A stretch of 64,000 bases of DNA, from NCBI GenBank assembly GCA_017506865.1, contig JAFCMP010000068.1, positions 1,302,001 to 1,366,000 on the forward strand, read 5' to 3'. Source of the stretch: Tribonema minus. Lineage: Eukaryota; Sar; Xanthophyceae; Tribonematales; Tribonemataceae. The notes below the pieces were generated by a model. That model searched no databases and was not told where the DNA came from. It was given only the letters and a program-made list of their open reading frames with translations. A program made the translations under genes and the position numbers. Below, one piece after another: positions 13,420 through 25,438 of the stretch; positions within the stretch are counted from its first letter, which is position 1, and each line of letters begins with the position of its first letter.

Positions 13420-14475
13420 GATGTCTCTAGGAATCCCATGTTGATCAAGTGCATGTGGCGCTGCGACCGGAATCGAGCAAGTGCTTGCGTGTGCTGCGTG
13501 CCCTGCGGCAACTGTCGCAGGTCCGCCTCCACTTTCAAAGTTATCTGCAAGCTCGATAGCGACGGCATCTGCAAGCGCACTCTGATTGAGGCGCCTCAGG
13601 CTACACTGCAACTGCAGAGCACTGACGTCAAGTACACTGTAAGCAGCATCCGCAGCACCGGTGCCACCGCCTGCTGGCGGCGGCAGCTGCTGCATAGGTG
13701 GCTGCTGCTGCATTGGCACTAGCGCTGGTGGCAGTGGGTGTTCTAGCTTGTCGCGTGTTGCTGCACATGGGCCCCGGGGATGCGGCAGCTGTGGCGATCG
13801 TCCGCATGAGGGGCAGGCGCGCCACCTCTGCTGCTGCTGCGCCTTGTAGCATTGCTGGTGTGGAAGGCGCAGCGCCTGCATTGACGGCCGCCGCTGCTGC
13901 GTGCACTGAAGCAGCTGCGCCGCCTGCCGTTGATGCTGCTGCAGCCATGGAGTTGCTGCTGCCGCAGGTGCTGGTGCAGCACCTGCCGAATTGGCCGCTG
14001 CTACCGCTATTGGCGCTGTCGCCGCTGGCACGGCTGCGGTGCCGCCTACTGCTGCCGCTGCTCCTGTTGCAGGTGCTGCAGCTACCCTAGGGCCTTGAGC
14101 AGCTGTGTTGCCTATGCCCGCAGCAGCTGCTGTTGATGCGGCTGCTAGTGATGCCGCCGAGGCACTGCAGCCTGAGGTGCAACATGTGCTGCCGCTGCTG
14201 CAGCCTCTGATGCTGGAGCAGCTGCTGTTGCCGCCGCTGCTGCTGCCGCCGGAGTAGTTGCGCCCTGCGTTGCCCGCCTGTGCCGCAGCGGCCACTGGTC
14301 CAGCGGCAGCTGCGCCGTGTGTCGCCAGAATGGCTGCGCCATCAGCGGCCGGCGCTGAAGCCGCGGCGGCTGCGCCAGCACTGTCAGTTCTGTAACGGTC
14401 GCCATCGCCGGGGCGGCAGCGCCTGCCGCTGATGCAGTTGCCGCCGGTACTGTACCGTGGTACATCATCATGCAC
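13414..14475 (-). CDS. Ala/Gly/Gln-rich low-complexity open frame, coding strand uncertain
   Basis: The - strand has a 353-codon frame made of Ala, Gly, Ser, Pro and Gln runs over GCN/CAG-type triplet repeats. The + strand across the same DNA also has a long Ala/Leu-rich frame (13698-14090). Such triplet repeats stay open in several frames, so length alone is weak evidence. The + strand alternative contains a Leu/Pro-rich stretch (LPQVLVQHLPNWPLLPLL) loosely reminiscent of an F-box or helical repeat, not enough to assign. No functional claim is made. Confidence 0.25.
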   Translation of the reverse strand: MHDDVPRYSTGGNCISGRRCRPGDGDRYRTDSAGAAAAASAPAADGAAILATHGAAAAGPVAAAAQAGNAGRNYSGGSSSGGNSSCSSIRGCSSGSTCCTSGCSASAASLAAASTAAAAGIGNTAAQGPRVAAAPATGAAAAVGGTAAVPAATAPIAVAAANSAGAAPAPAAAATPWLQQHQRQAAQLLQCTQQRRPSMQALRLPHQQCYKAQQQQRWRACPSCGRSPQLPHPRGPCAATRDKLEHPLPPALVPMQQQPPMQQLPPPAGGGTGAADAAYSVLDVSALQLQCSLRRLNQSALADAVAIELADNFESGGGPATVAAGHAAHASTCSIPVAAPHALDQHGIPRDII

Positions 14476-14780
14476 GCCATATAGTGGTAGGTCTCATCTT
14501 GCTGTGATGAGAGGAGTTGGCATGTGCTGTCCTCAGCGTTTTGCTTTAGGTACCGCGTAGACGTGGTCCACTATCATCAAATCCCACCACTTTCAGAGTT
14601 GCTTCGTCTGTTGAACTCTGCACTTGAAGTTCTTCACTAGGGTGAAAAAGTGAACGTTCAACCTCGAGGTCCATGGATGCTGTGTGGCTTTGGCGACAAC
14701 GTAACTGTCTGGTGCGCCCTTCTGTGCTGCAGTTAAGATCGGCACTGCCTCAGTCGCAAGCACACGCTTATTGAATACGC

Positions 14781-17700
14781 ATGGTGGGAGCTCTCATGGA
14801 GACCTGTCCCGTCTGTGGCGCACAGAACCCCCCTTGCCCGCTCTTCCCAGACTGGTCGGATGCAGACCGCATGGAGTATCTGGTCAGTGCTGGAGATGCA
14901 CCAGACAAGCAGGTCCGTAAACTACAGCACAAAGACTAGTTCTGGCAGTTGATGATGTTGCATTGGTGATGTTGAGTTGCTTCGATCTGCCTGTCTGCTT
15001 TTGTCTGGTTTTCTGATCGACGCCCTGTTGCAGGCATTCTGGAGGCGTGCAGTCAAACACCTATGCAGCGAAGCAGGCGTGGCACTGCTGGATCAGGAAG
15101 TTCTGTCTTCAAAGCTCTGCTACAAGGGCGCACAGCCCATGACCTTGCAACAAGCGCTGGGCGCACTGCACCAAGAGGGGGTAAGCAGCACATCAGCAGG
15201 GTTGGTGGCCTGACGTTGATTCCTGCCAGGCTGCCAGGCAAGCATGACCCACGCGTGTCATACAAGGTGCTGGCATATTGATCAGTTTGGCTCTGCATGC
15301 GAATAGGTGACAGTCGCGTTGTTCTTGCTGATACTCTGGTGGCTGTGTGTTTCACGGCAGAAAGTTGTTTCAAAGATGCAATAAACATGCATTTTTGTCA
15401 ACAAGTTACTAATACTGGGCCACTGACAGCATTCTCATGGGCACTCTGTGTTCCAGGATCTCGTTGTACAAGCAGGGGCGTTGGCAAGGAATACTGGAGC
15501 AGCTGGCAGTGTGTCTGCCACAGTATCCTGGATACTGCGAGGCTTGTTTGTGTACCCAGTGGCCGCAGCAGCACAGCTGCTCCTTGGGGACTATGATGAC
15601 AATGCCGCAGAATCTTATGAGGTAAGCACTTTAGGCACATGTGTGTGTACACTGCAATTGTCCTATTCTGGACTTGGCGTGTCTTGTATTAGACTCAGCA
15701 GCACTTGTTCACGTTCAACCTTGTGTGGCGTGATCAGACGGCGGTCACATGCCAGTTTGAGTTCATGAGGCCAACATGAGCAGTACCTCATACACAGGTC
15801 ATGATGATCCTATGCATGATCTCAAGCATCGCTTTTGAACTGGCAAGTGCGGAATCACTGTATCTATTGCAGGTATTTGCAACTGCTGTGACGAGCGGAC
15901 AGGTGCACCTGTGGGCAGGTACCTTGCCCGCAGCATACATGATGGACTTGTTCATAGACTCGTGCTCTGCATGTGTGGGCTTTTGATATCTTGCCATCAG
16001 GTTGATGGAACTGCGAGGCCACATGATGCAACGCGCGCTCTCGTGTACATACCACTTTTGGAGCAGGCAGCGCAGGTGCTTGCTGTGCACTGCTCGCAAT
16101 TTACAGGCAAGCAACCCATCACCCAACATTCACCACATGTTTTGTGTACAGTAGATGGTGCTGCAACAATTACTTGTGTAACTATGCAAGATTGCACCTG
16201 TGTCATGTGAGGTTGCACTGAATGAATGTGCTGTGGATGACGCTGGTGGACTATTGCCCCTATTGTAGACGTGTAACGCAACATGGCAGTGCGCAGTTCA
16301 TACACATGAATTGTGTGCGCATTGCTATACTGCTTGTTGCCACTTGCTGATGCTCTCCACTCCCTCCTTTGCTCTGCAGATCTTGAGCGTGTGGTGCTTC
16401 TGCCAGATCAAGGTGAGCAAACTTGACAACACCAGCTGCTGTCGCAATGCACAAGGTGTAACATCGCTGGGGATAGGTGTGTTTGAGACAACCAAAGCTT
16501 GCGTGGTGCATTGCAGCATGTGAGTTGGTGCATGAAGGATCCCTTCATTGCCTGCACCAGTAATTGCAGTGTTCAGCTTGGTCCCCTGCATGGGTGCTTG
16601 TCCTCATTGGTCGCGAAGCCACGTGTCTGTCAGCAAGTCACAAAGAAACATGTGCTGCCCGCTATTTGTAAGTTGAGTTGTCCAGTTGCACAGCTGGCTT
16701 TAGCCATCACTGCTATGCTGTGTCTTTGCGGGTCTCCCTTGAGGCATGGTTGTACAAGAGATTGGCACTCCCTGATGAATCTGTGTTTAATCTCACTGTT
16801 ACTGCAGCGCGGTTAGCGGGGACGGCAGCAGCACAAGAGTGCACGTTTCTGGGTGTTTGTGAGAGTGCCGCGCGCGCTGGCAATGAGAAGGGGCATGGGC
16901 GGAGCAAGATGGATATGGCAGCGTACTCATTATTGCATCGCATCAGTGCACCTGGTGCCGGTGATAGCAGTAGCCATGCTTGGCAGGAGCTTTGGCTGCT
17001 GGTGGGTCACCTTGAGGAACGGGGGATTGCAGGTGCGCTCAATGTGCTCATAACAAAAAATGCTGCGCATGCCCCTATGTCCAAATGCATAATTATGTCT
17101 AATGCATTCGAGAAGTGAGAAGTAAGTGAATGGCCGTGCTCATCAACACTTCCACTGTGCTGTTGCGTAGAGACACTCATGGGCTTGCAAGCGAGCAGCA
17201 TACCTCATACAGGGGGGCTACGTGACACTACATGAGTGGGTCCGTTCGGCCGTCTGCGCCACGCTTATACTGTGATTGATCACTGCATCTGTCGGCTTCT
17301 CTAGAGTAATAGTAGGTTAACCCCAAGCTATTCGTATGCGATAGGGTTGGCGTGAACTAGCAAGAGTCAGGGCTTTTTTCACTTGACTGCTGGCGGCGTG
17401 CAGAAAATGTGAACCACGCCGGATGGCATGTGCACTGCAACCGCGGCTGCGATGCCATCTGCATATCCGCCAAATTGCTCTGATGTCGATCAGGTCCATG
17501 TTTAGCGAGCAGGTCGCTCAGGCACTGTGGCGGCTCTGATACCGAATGCTTTTGTATTTTAGCCATCACTGCATACTAAGTTTGTTGCGACCATTGTAAG
17601 CAGACGTATACCACAGATGATTAGCGTGGCCTGGCTATTGCACTATGTGCGAGCATCATATGCTTGCAGCCGACATTTATATATATGCAACCAGCTACAG

Positions 17701-20700
17701 CCTTTCTGTTGATGCTATTGTTTGAAAACACTGGATGTTTGGTGGAGTAAAGGTTTCAGTCCCGTGCAGTCAAGTCTCTTAGAGCAGTGCTGATAAAATG
17801 CGCCATGAGGTCTGTGTTGGGGGCTGAGTAAGGTGTCTGCGGTTTGCAATGACAATGTCAATGATAACCAGTTTGTCGCACAGTATTGTGAGCATGGTCG
17901 CACACGCTGCAGCAAGACAGTCTGCAATAAATATTCATCAAAAACAACATGCTGCGATGTACAATAGGCAGTCATGAACTAGTGGACCTTGTAGAGCTCA
18001 GTCGACCTGCAAGAGCATTACATGCTGCTGTCACAAGGACCTGACTCACCATAGCTGCAGTTCTAAGAGTGCACCTTTACAGTAATGTGTCCAGCCATCT
18101 TGTTGTAGCATCATTGCTGCCATATTGCTTGATTCATCAAAACAGTGTATGCCAGAGCTGGGTCATAAAAGATGTGCTGCCTGTTGTGTCTGTGCTGTGC
18201 AGTGAGGGACGGGCTTCTGCTGAAGTTCTGTACAAGCACGCCCTCGACAGCACCTTTTAATGCACAACGGCATACACCAGTGCCCAGTCGGTCGTCGAAA
18301 GCTGCTATGCCACAGGTTACCCAGTGTGATAAGGCAAGTGCACAGCTCGTTGTGCATGTAAAAATGATGCTGTATGCCGTTCTTGGTTGACCTTGTGAGA
18401 GGCCAATTTCCTGTTAAGCATCAGATGTCGACAATCATAGTTCACATGTCACTGGCTGCACTGCGCAATGGAGAAGCCAGTAGCAAAATTTCAGAGTATT
18501 TGCTGACTGTTGGTCATATGTCGCCAGCTCTGCAAGCACTCTGCGGCCATGTCATCTCAAACTCTTGCTTGAACTGTAAACGTGTTTGTCTTACAGAACG
18601 CTTATGCTTAGTCTGCTATCCTTGTCCCCGCAACCTGCTGTTTCAGGACACCTTACAGCTACGTGTCACGGTGTCAGTGCTGAACAGGCGACTGGACCAA
18701 GCACAGGTGTGATGTTGATTGTGATTAACCATGCTGGTGCATGCTCAAAATCCACCACATATGATGGAGTCATGTCGCGTCGCTCGTAAGGATTGTTCGA
18801 TGCAGACTGCTGCTGTACGTATTTTGTCACTGGAGTTCGAGCTGTACCTGGATCGTTATTGCTCTGTGATAGAAGTGCATTGGTGAAGTGCAACGGCGTC
18901 GTTCAACCGATTACGGTTGCCTTTGGTAAATAAAAGCCTGTATGCACCTCAATCTACACTTTGCGACACGAGCGTAGTGCTGCGTTGTGCTCACTAAGTC
19001 GTAGGCATCCTATCGTGTGGAGACTCACTTCTCAATACGAATCTAAGGCGTTCACATTACTGCATCAACACCCTGATTGACAATGATCTTACCTGCATCA
19101 ACATCCTGATTGACAAGTATCATAAGCCAATTCAATCAGTCCTGTTCAGCATGTCATACTTGGAGAATGTAGATTTGTGCTGCCCACATTCAGCATGTCA
19201 TACTTGCAGAATGTAGATTTGTGCTGCCCACGTGCCTCTCACTAGCACCCGCTTTTGCCCTTGCTGATCATCTGCAGGAGCAAGCTAGGAAGCACAAGGC
19301 TGCCGCTTTGGTTGCCAAAAAGGTTTGTGCATTCCTTCTTCTCGACTTGAAAGCATAGTGTGCCATTTGTGGCCTGCTAGTGCGGGTAGGAGGCTGGAGC
19401 ATGCTTAGTATACTGAGATGAATATGTGGCAACATGATGCTTCTATTTCATCACGATGCGTGTACTAGCAACGCAAAACTCATGTTATTGACGCAAGCTT
19501 CCATGTACTGGTTTTGTTTAGCAAAAGAGTTTGAAAAGACACACATTCCGCATCAGACACAAAATGTTTGTGCATACGAGATCAGAATGAGCCCCTGTAG
19601 GTGCATTGTTTGTTTTTACAGGTTGTGCCTGGCATCTCGATTGTAGCATGGGTGCATGCACCTGCGTCCTTCACTCATGAAAATTCCTGCGCGTGAAGAA
19701 CCCAAAATTGTACAAGCAGTATGTCATAAGCGTGTACTTAGACTTGATGTCAAAGCTGCATTGTCAGGTGCCTACCTATAGTGTGTCCACATGTATAGAA
19801 TGTGATGCGCGCCTTTGATGTGGTGCAATCAGGACCAGAGGCATGCTCACATAGTGCAGATCAGCTTTGTTGCGGCGGCATAGACTTGGTGCAAGCGCCT
19901 GTAATCACTTGTGCGTTGTCCTGCTTGGCCAGGGAGGGGATACCCAGAGAGCTGTGTTGGAGCTGCGACGGTCGCATTTACATGCTGCCTTGGCGGACAA
20001 AGCTCGCTCTGCCCTGCTTTTGCTTGAAGCGGCACTGGCCAAGGTGGGAGTGTCACCTCTACTGCACTGCAAGTGTGTGGGCAAGCCACCCGAAACTCTT
20101 TTTTGCCTTTGTAGCAGTGCAACTGCTGTTATGCTCTCTCTGCGCCTTCTTGGGAGTGCCTCAACGGCCAGCATCAATCTTCGTCACATGCTTTGTGAAA
20201 CCGCACCTGCAAGATGAAGGCCTTTTCTGCCACGCAACATGGGTGCATATGCCTGTGTACCTTCTTCACGCCATGCATACATACATACATACATACATTT
20301 TGAAGTGTATTGCCGGCCAATCAGCATTGACTGTGTCATGATTGTTGATTGCATCTCCGAACGTTCACCTGCTGCCTACGTTTACAAATTTTGGTCATGA
20401 AATGAGCATGTTGAATCCAGGTGTCAAGCGATATGTCATGCGTCATGGCCTAAATCTGAGCTGTTCCACGTGGGGTGCCTGGTGCCTAGCGTCTGCTTCT
20501 GATGTCTGCACTTCACCATGAGCTTTCCTGGCACCTATCTATCTGCGCACCAGGTGCACATGTGGCAACTGCCTCTTCCACCCATCAACACAGTCTTTCA
20601 AAAAATCCTTCTCCATGTATATTCATGAAACCCACCTGTGACTGGCACCTGGCATGTGTGTCGTGCTCGTTGATGCGGCTCATTGTGGTGGCAGGACTGG

Positions 20701-23700
20701 CAGCAGACTGGACATTGGTCAACAACCTGTGGTGTAAAATTGGTGTCAGGCATACCATTCAAGAGCTCTACATGTGTTCAACGTAAAGCATGATACCCGC
20801 TGTCATGGACCATTGTGTGTCTTTTCTTTCCGTGAAAACCTGCATGTGATTGCTAAAGCTAACAAAATTGTAAACATTGACGCTGTGCTTACAGTTGGAA
20901 GAAATGATGGTTCACAAGGAGGTTCTGCAAGCCCAACAAGCAGCTGCTGCCGCTTTGAAGGCCCTGAGAGAGGAGCATGGACTCACTGTTGAGGTGAGTG
21001 TGGTTCTGTGCACCACAAGCCACACACATCCCATGAGAATACTCATAGACATCCACTGCGATCAGCTGTTCACAAGAATGATCTGTTGAATGGCTGCATT
21101 TACTGCTGTGAGCTCCATGTGCGGGGGCCGTTTTTATCAGAGTATACTCAACATCTTTAAGCACAGAAATGCACACACATCGAAGCATAAACTGCCACGC
21201 ATATTAATCCGGATTCCTGAACATGCTCTACCACAGTAGAGTAGCACAATGTGCAAGAAGAAATGAATTGAAGCCAATCTCAGCAGGCAACCAGTTTGCA
21301 TACGTGCTGCGCGTGTGCATTATCACGTAGCATATGGTACATGCCCACGTATGAAAGTCATCAGATGCATGCCAAGCCATTCACAGTTAGCATCCATGCA
21401 GCCCCCGCATGGCGAGACCGCTGGTCACCTTGCTGCAGTTGCGATGCCGTTAACCCAGAGTGAGGCGCAGTTGGCAGTGGGTTTGGGCACAGAGCCTAGT
21501 CTTGCAGCGGCTGTGAGGTCCTGAAGTGGTGTCGACGCCGCGCTCTCATGTAGCAGGGCAAAAAGTACTCTTGTTGGTAGAGAGACGGAGTGGAGTACTT
21601 CAATTCCACAAACAGGGTACTCTTTCTCACCCCAACTCTCCTTGAAAGTGCTGTTTTGTGATAGGAGAGTTCGAGAGTCACTGGCCTCTCTTGACCTTCG
21701 CTGGATATTCGAGGGAGTGGCGATTAAGCACTCGATCAGGCTCGGCAAATACGAGTAATTCACCCCTTGAGGGTTACTCGCTCTACCATTCTACTCTACG
21801 TACTCTTTCTCACTTGTAGTCTTCCCGCCTGTGAAGTACATGGTGTACATACTAATGTAGCCTGCTTTAAGCTGGTTTTCAGAGCTTTCTTGTGCGCTGT
21901 TGCACCAAGTAGTTTGGCCTTGTCAAACAACAACCTCTCAGTTACACCCTTCATGATCTTCAGTGGTGGCCATGTCACTGCTTTCAGGACCATTCTTCAG
22001 GCCACCCAGCGTTTATGGGTGTGACGCCCTTGGTTCCAGTAATATTACTGCTTTTCGCTGCAGGACTTGAAACGTCAGGTTGTGCTTGCGTCTGAGGCTT
22101 TTGCAAAACAGCAAGCATCGCTGTATTATTGCACAAAGATCATCTTAGCGTGTATTGATATCTTGCTTCCCTTTCCCTGCACATAATACGATGACCCGCT
22201 TCTTTTTTTGTCTCTAGCTAGGCATGTGATAAACTGAATAGAGCAAATGCATGATGCTGCCCACAGTATTGCACAACGCTCAACTTTTCTCCTTAAGCGG
22301 GCTGCCTAATATTCGTGTAACTTTGGCTATGATTGCAGCTATGAAAGTTGTTACATGGCAATATGCAGACAGAAATACATAAGCTTACACGACCATCTAG
22401 CTCAATGGAGAACCTCCTGCCAAATGCGACACTGTCCACACCATCCCTTATTGATCAGAGGCAGCATCACTGGTGATTCAATCACTGATGGTTCTTTGAG
22501 ACAATCTGTTGAAACACTCCGGGCCCGCAAGCCAAAGCTTGACTGCACCAGAGCTGCATGTGAGCTGTGTACCCACAGGGATTGGGGGAGTCGTTAACGT
22601 ATTGTCCTACCTAACTGCTGTCGCCACATGATATTGCCATCTGCCATTTGCCTGTTGCATGCTGTCCGTTGCCTGCAGCGTGTGGAGGCAACAGCAGATG
22701 CACTGGAGTCTGAAATGGAGCTTTCAGATGAGGTTTCACAAGCCATGCAGCAGCTGCACACCGGAGTTGCTGAGGGCATCGGCTGGGATGATGCTGATCT
22801 GGAGGCTGAACTGGCACAACTGACATTGCTGGACGGCACGCAGCCCCCACATGTAAGGACCCTACAATTCATGATCAACATAAATCCCAGCCAGCTTGAA
22901 GTGGAATTCAGGGTTTGTGATTTCCATCACGGATTGCAGTACAACAGCACAAGTACGGCCAAAGGCCTTCGGCCTCTCTGATGTGTGTCGTGAATTAGTG
23001 TTGAGTCTTCAGTTCAACTCATTAACGTCAGCTTGCAAGTGCACTCTGTGGTTGGAAACAGAAGATGGACGTGCAGTGATATGCGTGAGTTCCGATGATC
23101 TATGCAGGTTTCCAAAGTACATTGAACTGTCGTAAGACACATAGAGCAGTGCTGCGCCTCTTTGCCTGTTTACTTTAATTCGACAACTATTGCTCGTTGG
23201 TCATGCGTTGTCCATGCGTGAACGCCGAGGTTGATTCTCCTGAGAGTTGTTTAATGTTGTCCTACATGTATGTTTTGATGCATATGTTCGTCAAGAGCCC
23301 CGCCGCCATATGGCCCGCGCATGTGGCAGCTGCGTGGGCAGGGGTGTGCCACATTAGCACATGCTCAGTACGAGCTTCCTTCAAGACCACTTGCGAGTAC
23401 AGCAGCACCCAGTTTGCACACAGGTGGCACCTCATCAGCAGTGCAAGGGCCAGCTGACCTGCCTCTCTGACAACTGCAGTGCTCATACACGACTCATGCA
23501 TACCGCTGCCGTGTCATCAATGCTTATATAGCAGGCTACTGGAATTGCTCAACAAGCGCATGAGCCGCCACCGTCCACCAGACAGAGCTCACAAGCCCTC
23601 AGCACCGAAGCCCTTTTACGGCAGCCATGGCCACAGGCCCCACCTACTGCACCAGCACTGGCAGACAGTGAAGATTACAAGCGTGCAAGAAAAATGGTCC

Positions 23701-23708
23701 AGCTTTGA
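14781..23708 (+). CDS. CHMP7: ESCRT-III protein, CHMP7 family
   Basis: CHMP7 has N-terminal winged-helix domains and a C-terminal SNF7/ESCRT-III core, and in characterised organisms recruits ESCRT-III to the nuclear envelope. Exons inferred: 14781-14912, 15034-15180, 15457-15621, 15873-15902, 16001-16075, 16380-16412, 16744-17032, 18203-18333, 18647-18706, 19278-19322, 19933-20043, 20895-20993, 22679-22852, 23535-23708; all phases agree, about 554 codons against about 450 in the human protein. The first exon has a C-x2-C pair. The SNF7 core starts at VTQCDK joined to DTLQLRVTVSVLNRRL and continues with AALVAKK, coiled-coil segments, GLTVE joined to RVEATADALESEMELSDE (the usual SNF7 acidic helix) and DDADLEAELAQL, then a Pro-rich tail and a TGA stop. 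The three small exons between 15873 and 16412 are the weakest part; the start is the first in-frame ATG. Confidence 0.85.
18334..18646 (+). other. GC-AG intron in the CHMP7-like gene
   Basis: The exon ending AAG at 18333 is followed by GCAAGT, the consensus of minor GC-AG introns, and the next exon starts after TTTCAG at 18646. Joining here gives VTQCDK then DTLQLRVTV in one frame, which matches the SNF7 domain entry. No GT donor nearby keeps the frame and the motif. Confidence 0.7.
19145..19232. repeat. Two-copy tandem repeat, 44 bp
   Basis: Units 19145-19188 and 19189-19232 are nearly identical. They lie in the CHMP7-like intron upstream of the 19278 exon. A weaker, shorter duplication (CATCAACA.CCTGATTGACAA) lies just before, near 19063-19118. 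Confidence 0.85.
20271..20298. repeat. (ATAC)n microsatellite
   Basis: About six ATAC units within a CHMP7-like intron. A comparable tetranucleotide tract, (AAGT)n, occurs at 38860-38880. Confidence 0.85.
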
Positions 23709-23940
23709 TGAGTGCGCAAACCACCAAGTAGTTGGTTTGCATACCACGCTCATTGGGCTGCTCGCTTGTGCTGCACGGCTGCAAATAAGGCTTTGTATTT
23801 ATTGCACAGGATGTCACGTACAAGGGCAGCAAGCTAGATGCAGCATGCTCAATACACCATAAGCCACGGCCTGAAGCATGTGCAAACTTTCCTTGTGTAT
23901 TTTTGTCTGCAAGAAATGCCACAAGGCAAGCACTAGACTT

Positions 23941-24139
23941 CCAAGTTGTACTTTTTATTAATTCTCGCTCAGGGCGCGAAAAGCCCAGATGATTGGCATC
24001 TAGCTGTAAGGAATCTACATGTCGTATGACAGTCTGAAAGTGTCGCAACGACAACCACTCAAACGCCGCCGCCGCCAAATGGCATCTCGGGGTCCTCCCC
24101 TACGTCCTCCTCCATGCGCCCCCCCCCCAAGTTGTACTT
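23941..24139 (-). mobile_element. 5'-truncated LINE 3' end with target-site duplication
   Basis: Read on the - strand, 24126 to about 23954 closely matches the last part of the LINE at 38130-38305: the final codons of its ORF (Gly-rich end, TGA), the same 3' UTR and the same end AATTAATAAAAAGTACAA. The insert is bracketed by 13-bp direct repeats CCAAGTTGTACTT at 23941-23953 and 24127-24139. Part of the repeat (TGTACTT) also matches the LINE terminus, so microhomology may have guided integration. A run of C marks the truncated 5' end. Confidence 0.8.
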
Positions 24140-24755
24140 CTATCCAGTAGTTGTTGAAATAATGCCTCCAAGTACTCGTTGGCTTGGTGATCATCTTCCA
24201 TTGCATGAGCTCAATGAAGCTTTGATGTAGCCATGCCATTGTGAGTTAAACTGAGTTTCCTCCGCGGCCATCACCAGTTATGAGTCACGCTGGTTATTTA
24301 GGCCCCGCTACCCGTGCTCTTGAGAGATTGATCTTTTTGTTGTAAAAATCAAAATCTCTCATTAGCTGTCTGGGGCGTAAGGCGCACAGATTTTTGAGAG
24401 CTCTGCAGCTCACCAATTGCGCTGCACATGTCTCTGCAATTGCTATGCTCCATGCGACAAGGCAATGCTGCCGAAGAAACTGGCATAAAGGCAGCAGTCG
24501 TGTTTGTCCCACTGACGTTGAACACACAGGCAGACCGGGGCGGGTGTTCGTGTGTGTGGGGGGGGAGGGGGTCAGAGGTCACTGACAACGCAGGCATGCC
24601 ACAGCGCCAAAGGGTGCTGCTGGCATGAGCAGCAGCATTCCCATAGGCCATGGCACGCGCCACGACCGCAGCCCAAGCCTCCATGCCTTCCCACCGCGTC
24701 CTTGCAGACGCACTATGGGCCGTAAACTACCTGCAGGTCTTGGTGACCAGGTTAC

Positions 24756-25061
24756 CTGTGCTCTCGTTTTAGTTGGCCAGTTCACGCCCATAGTTGGTGG
24801 TTGGCACGAGGCACCAGGGCCCCCGTGACGGTTGTACCACCAGTTGACCAGCCCTTGTCATCTTTGCACGTATGGACTTGTATTTATAAAGGCCCAAGGG
24901 CATCTTTGCACAATGAACTTTACTTCAGCATCAGAGACAGCATCGAGCCTTCCTCTTCGTCCTGTCCTGCTTCGGTCATCTGCCATGGCTACCCAACCCT
25001 ACGGCCTGGGAAGCTGCAGCCTAGTTGAGGCTTGCCAGCACCAGGTGGTTTGGGGGTTGAC
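24756..25061. repeat. Dispersed repeat R1, block A copy
   Basis: Shares long stretches with 38606-38821 (for example GGCACCAGGGCCCCCGTGACG) and a shorter end segment with 43727-43803. The first two copies sit at the left edges of the two duplicated blocks, in the same orientation. No coding capacity was recognised. Confidence 0.75.
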
Positions 25062-25195
25062 AAAGCCAGAACTCGAAGTCCCACACAGTTCATATACTGA
25101 TACTAATAGCTGTGTATCTATGCTCTTCAAGCGGCACCAATATATCCAGCTACATGCAATCTCAACACCCCATCTTGTCAGCGTGTCGTCATGTG

Positions 25196-25438
25196 AGCGC
25201 AGGCTAGACTCCGCATTGCAGGACGAAAACCAATATTATGGAACGATAGACTTAAACGTAATCTGAAGTACACATGGAAGACACTGCATACTGATTGCAT
25301 GCTGGTCCATGCAGACCATCAGTACACTTGACAATGTGACAGCAAGCAATAACATACTGCTTCATCTTGACAGCAACAAACATCGAACATCAAAAGACTG
25401 CAATGCAATCACACTGTTCTGTGACTTTGCATATGACA
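25196..25438. repeat. Block A left flank, paired with 39553-39855
   Basis: Sequence from GTCAGCGTGTCGTCATGTGA onwards aligns by eye with 39553 onwards and runs straight into the paired MYND genes. It marks the left side of the segmental duplication. Confidence 0.75.

Noticed and set aside
22065..22080. A 15-nt micro-exon (DLKRQ) between the last SNF7 exons
   Set aside because: It has fair splice sites, but joining 20993 directly to 22679 already gives the conserved SNF7 acidic helix in frame.
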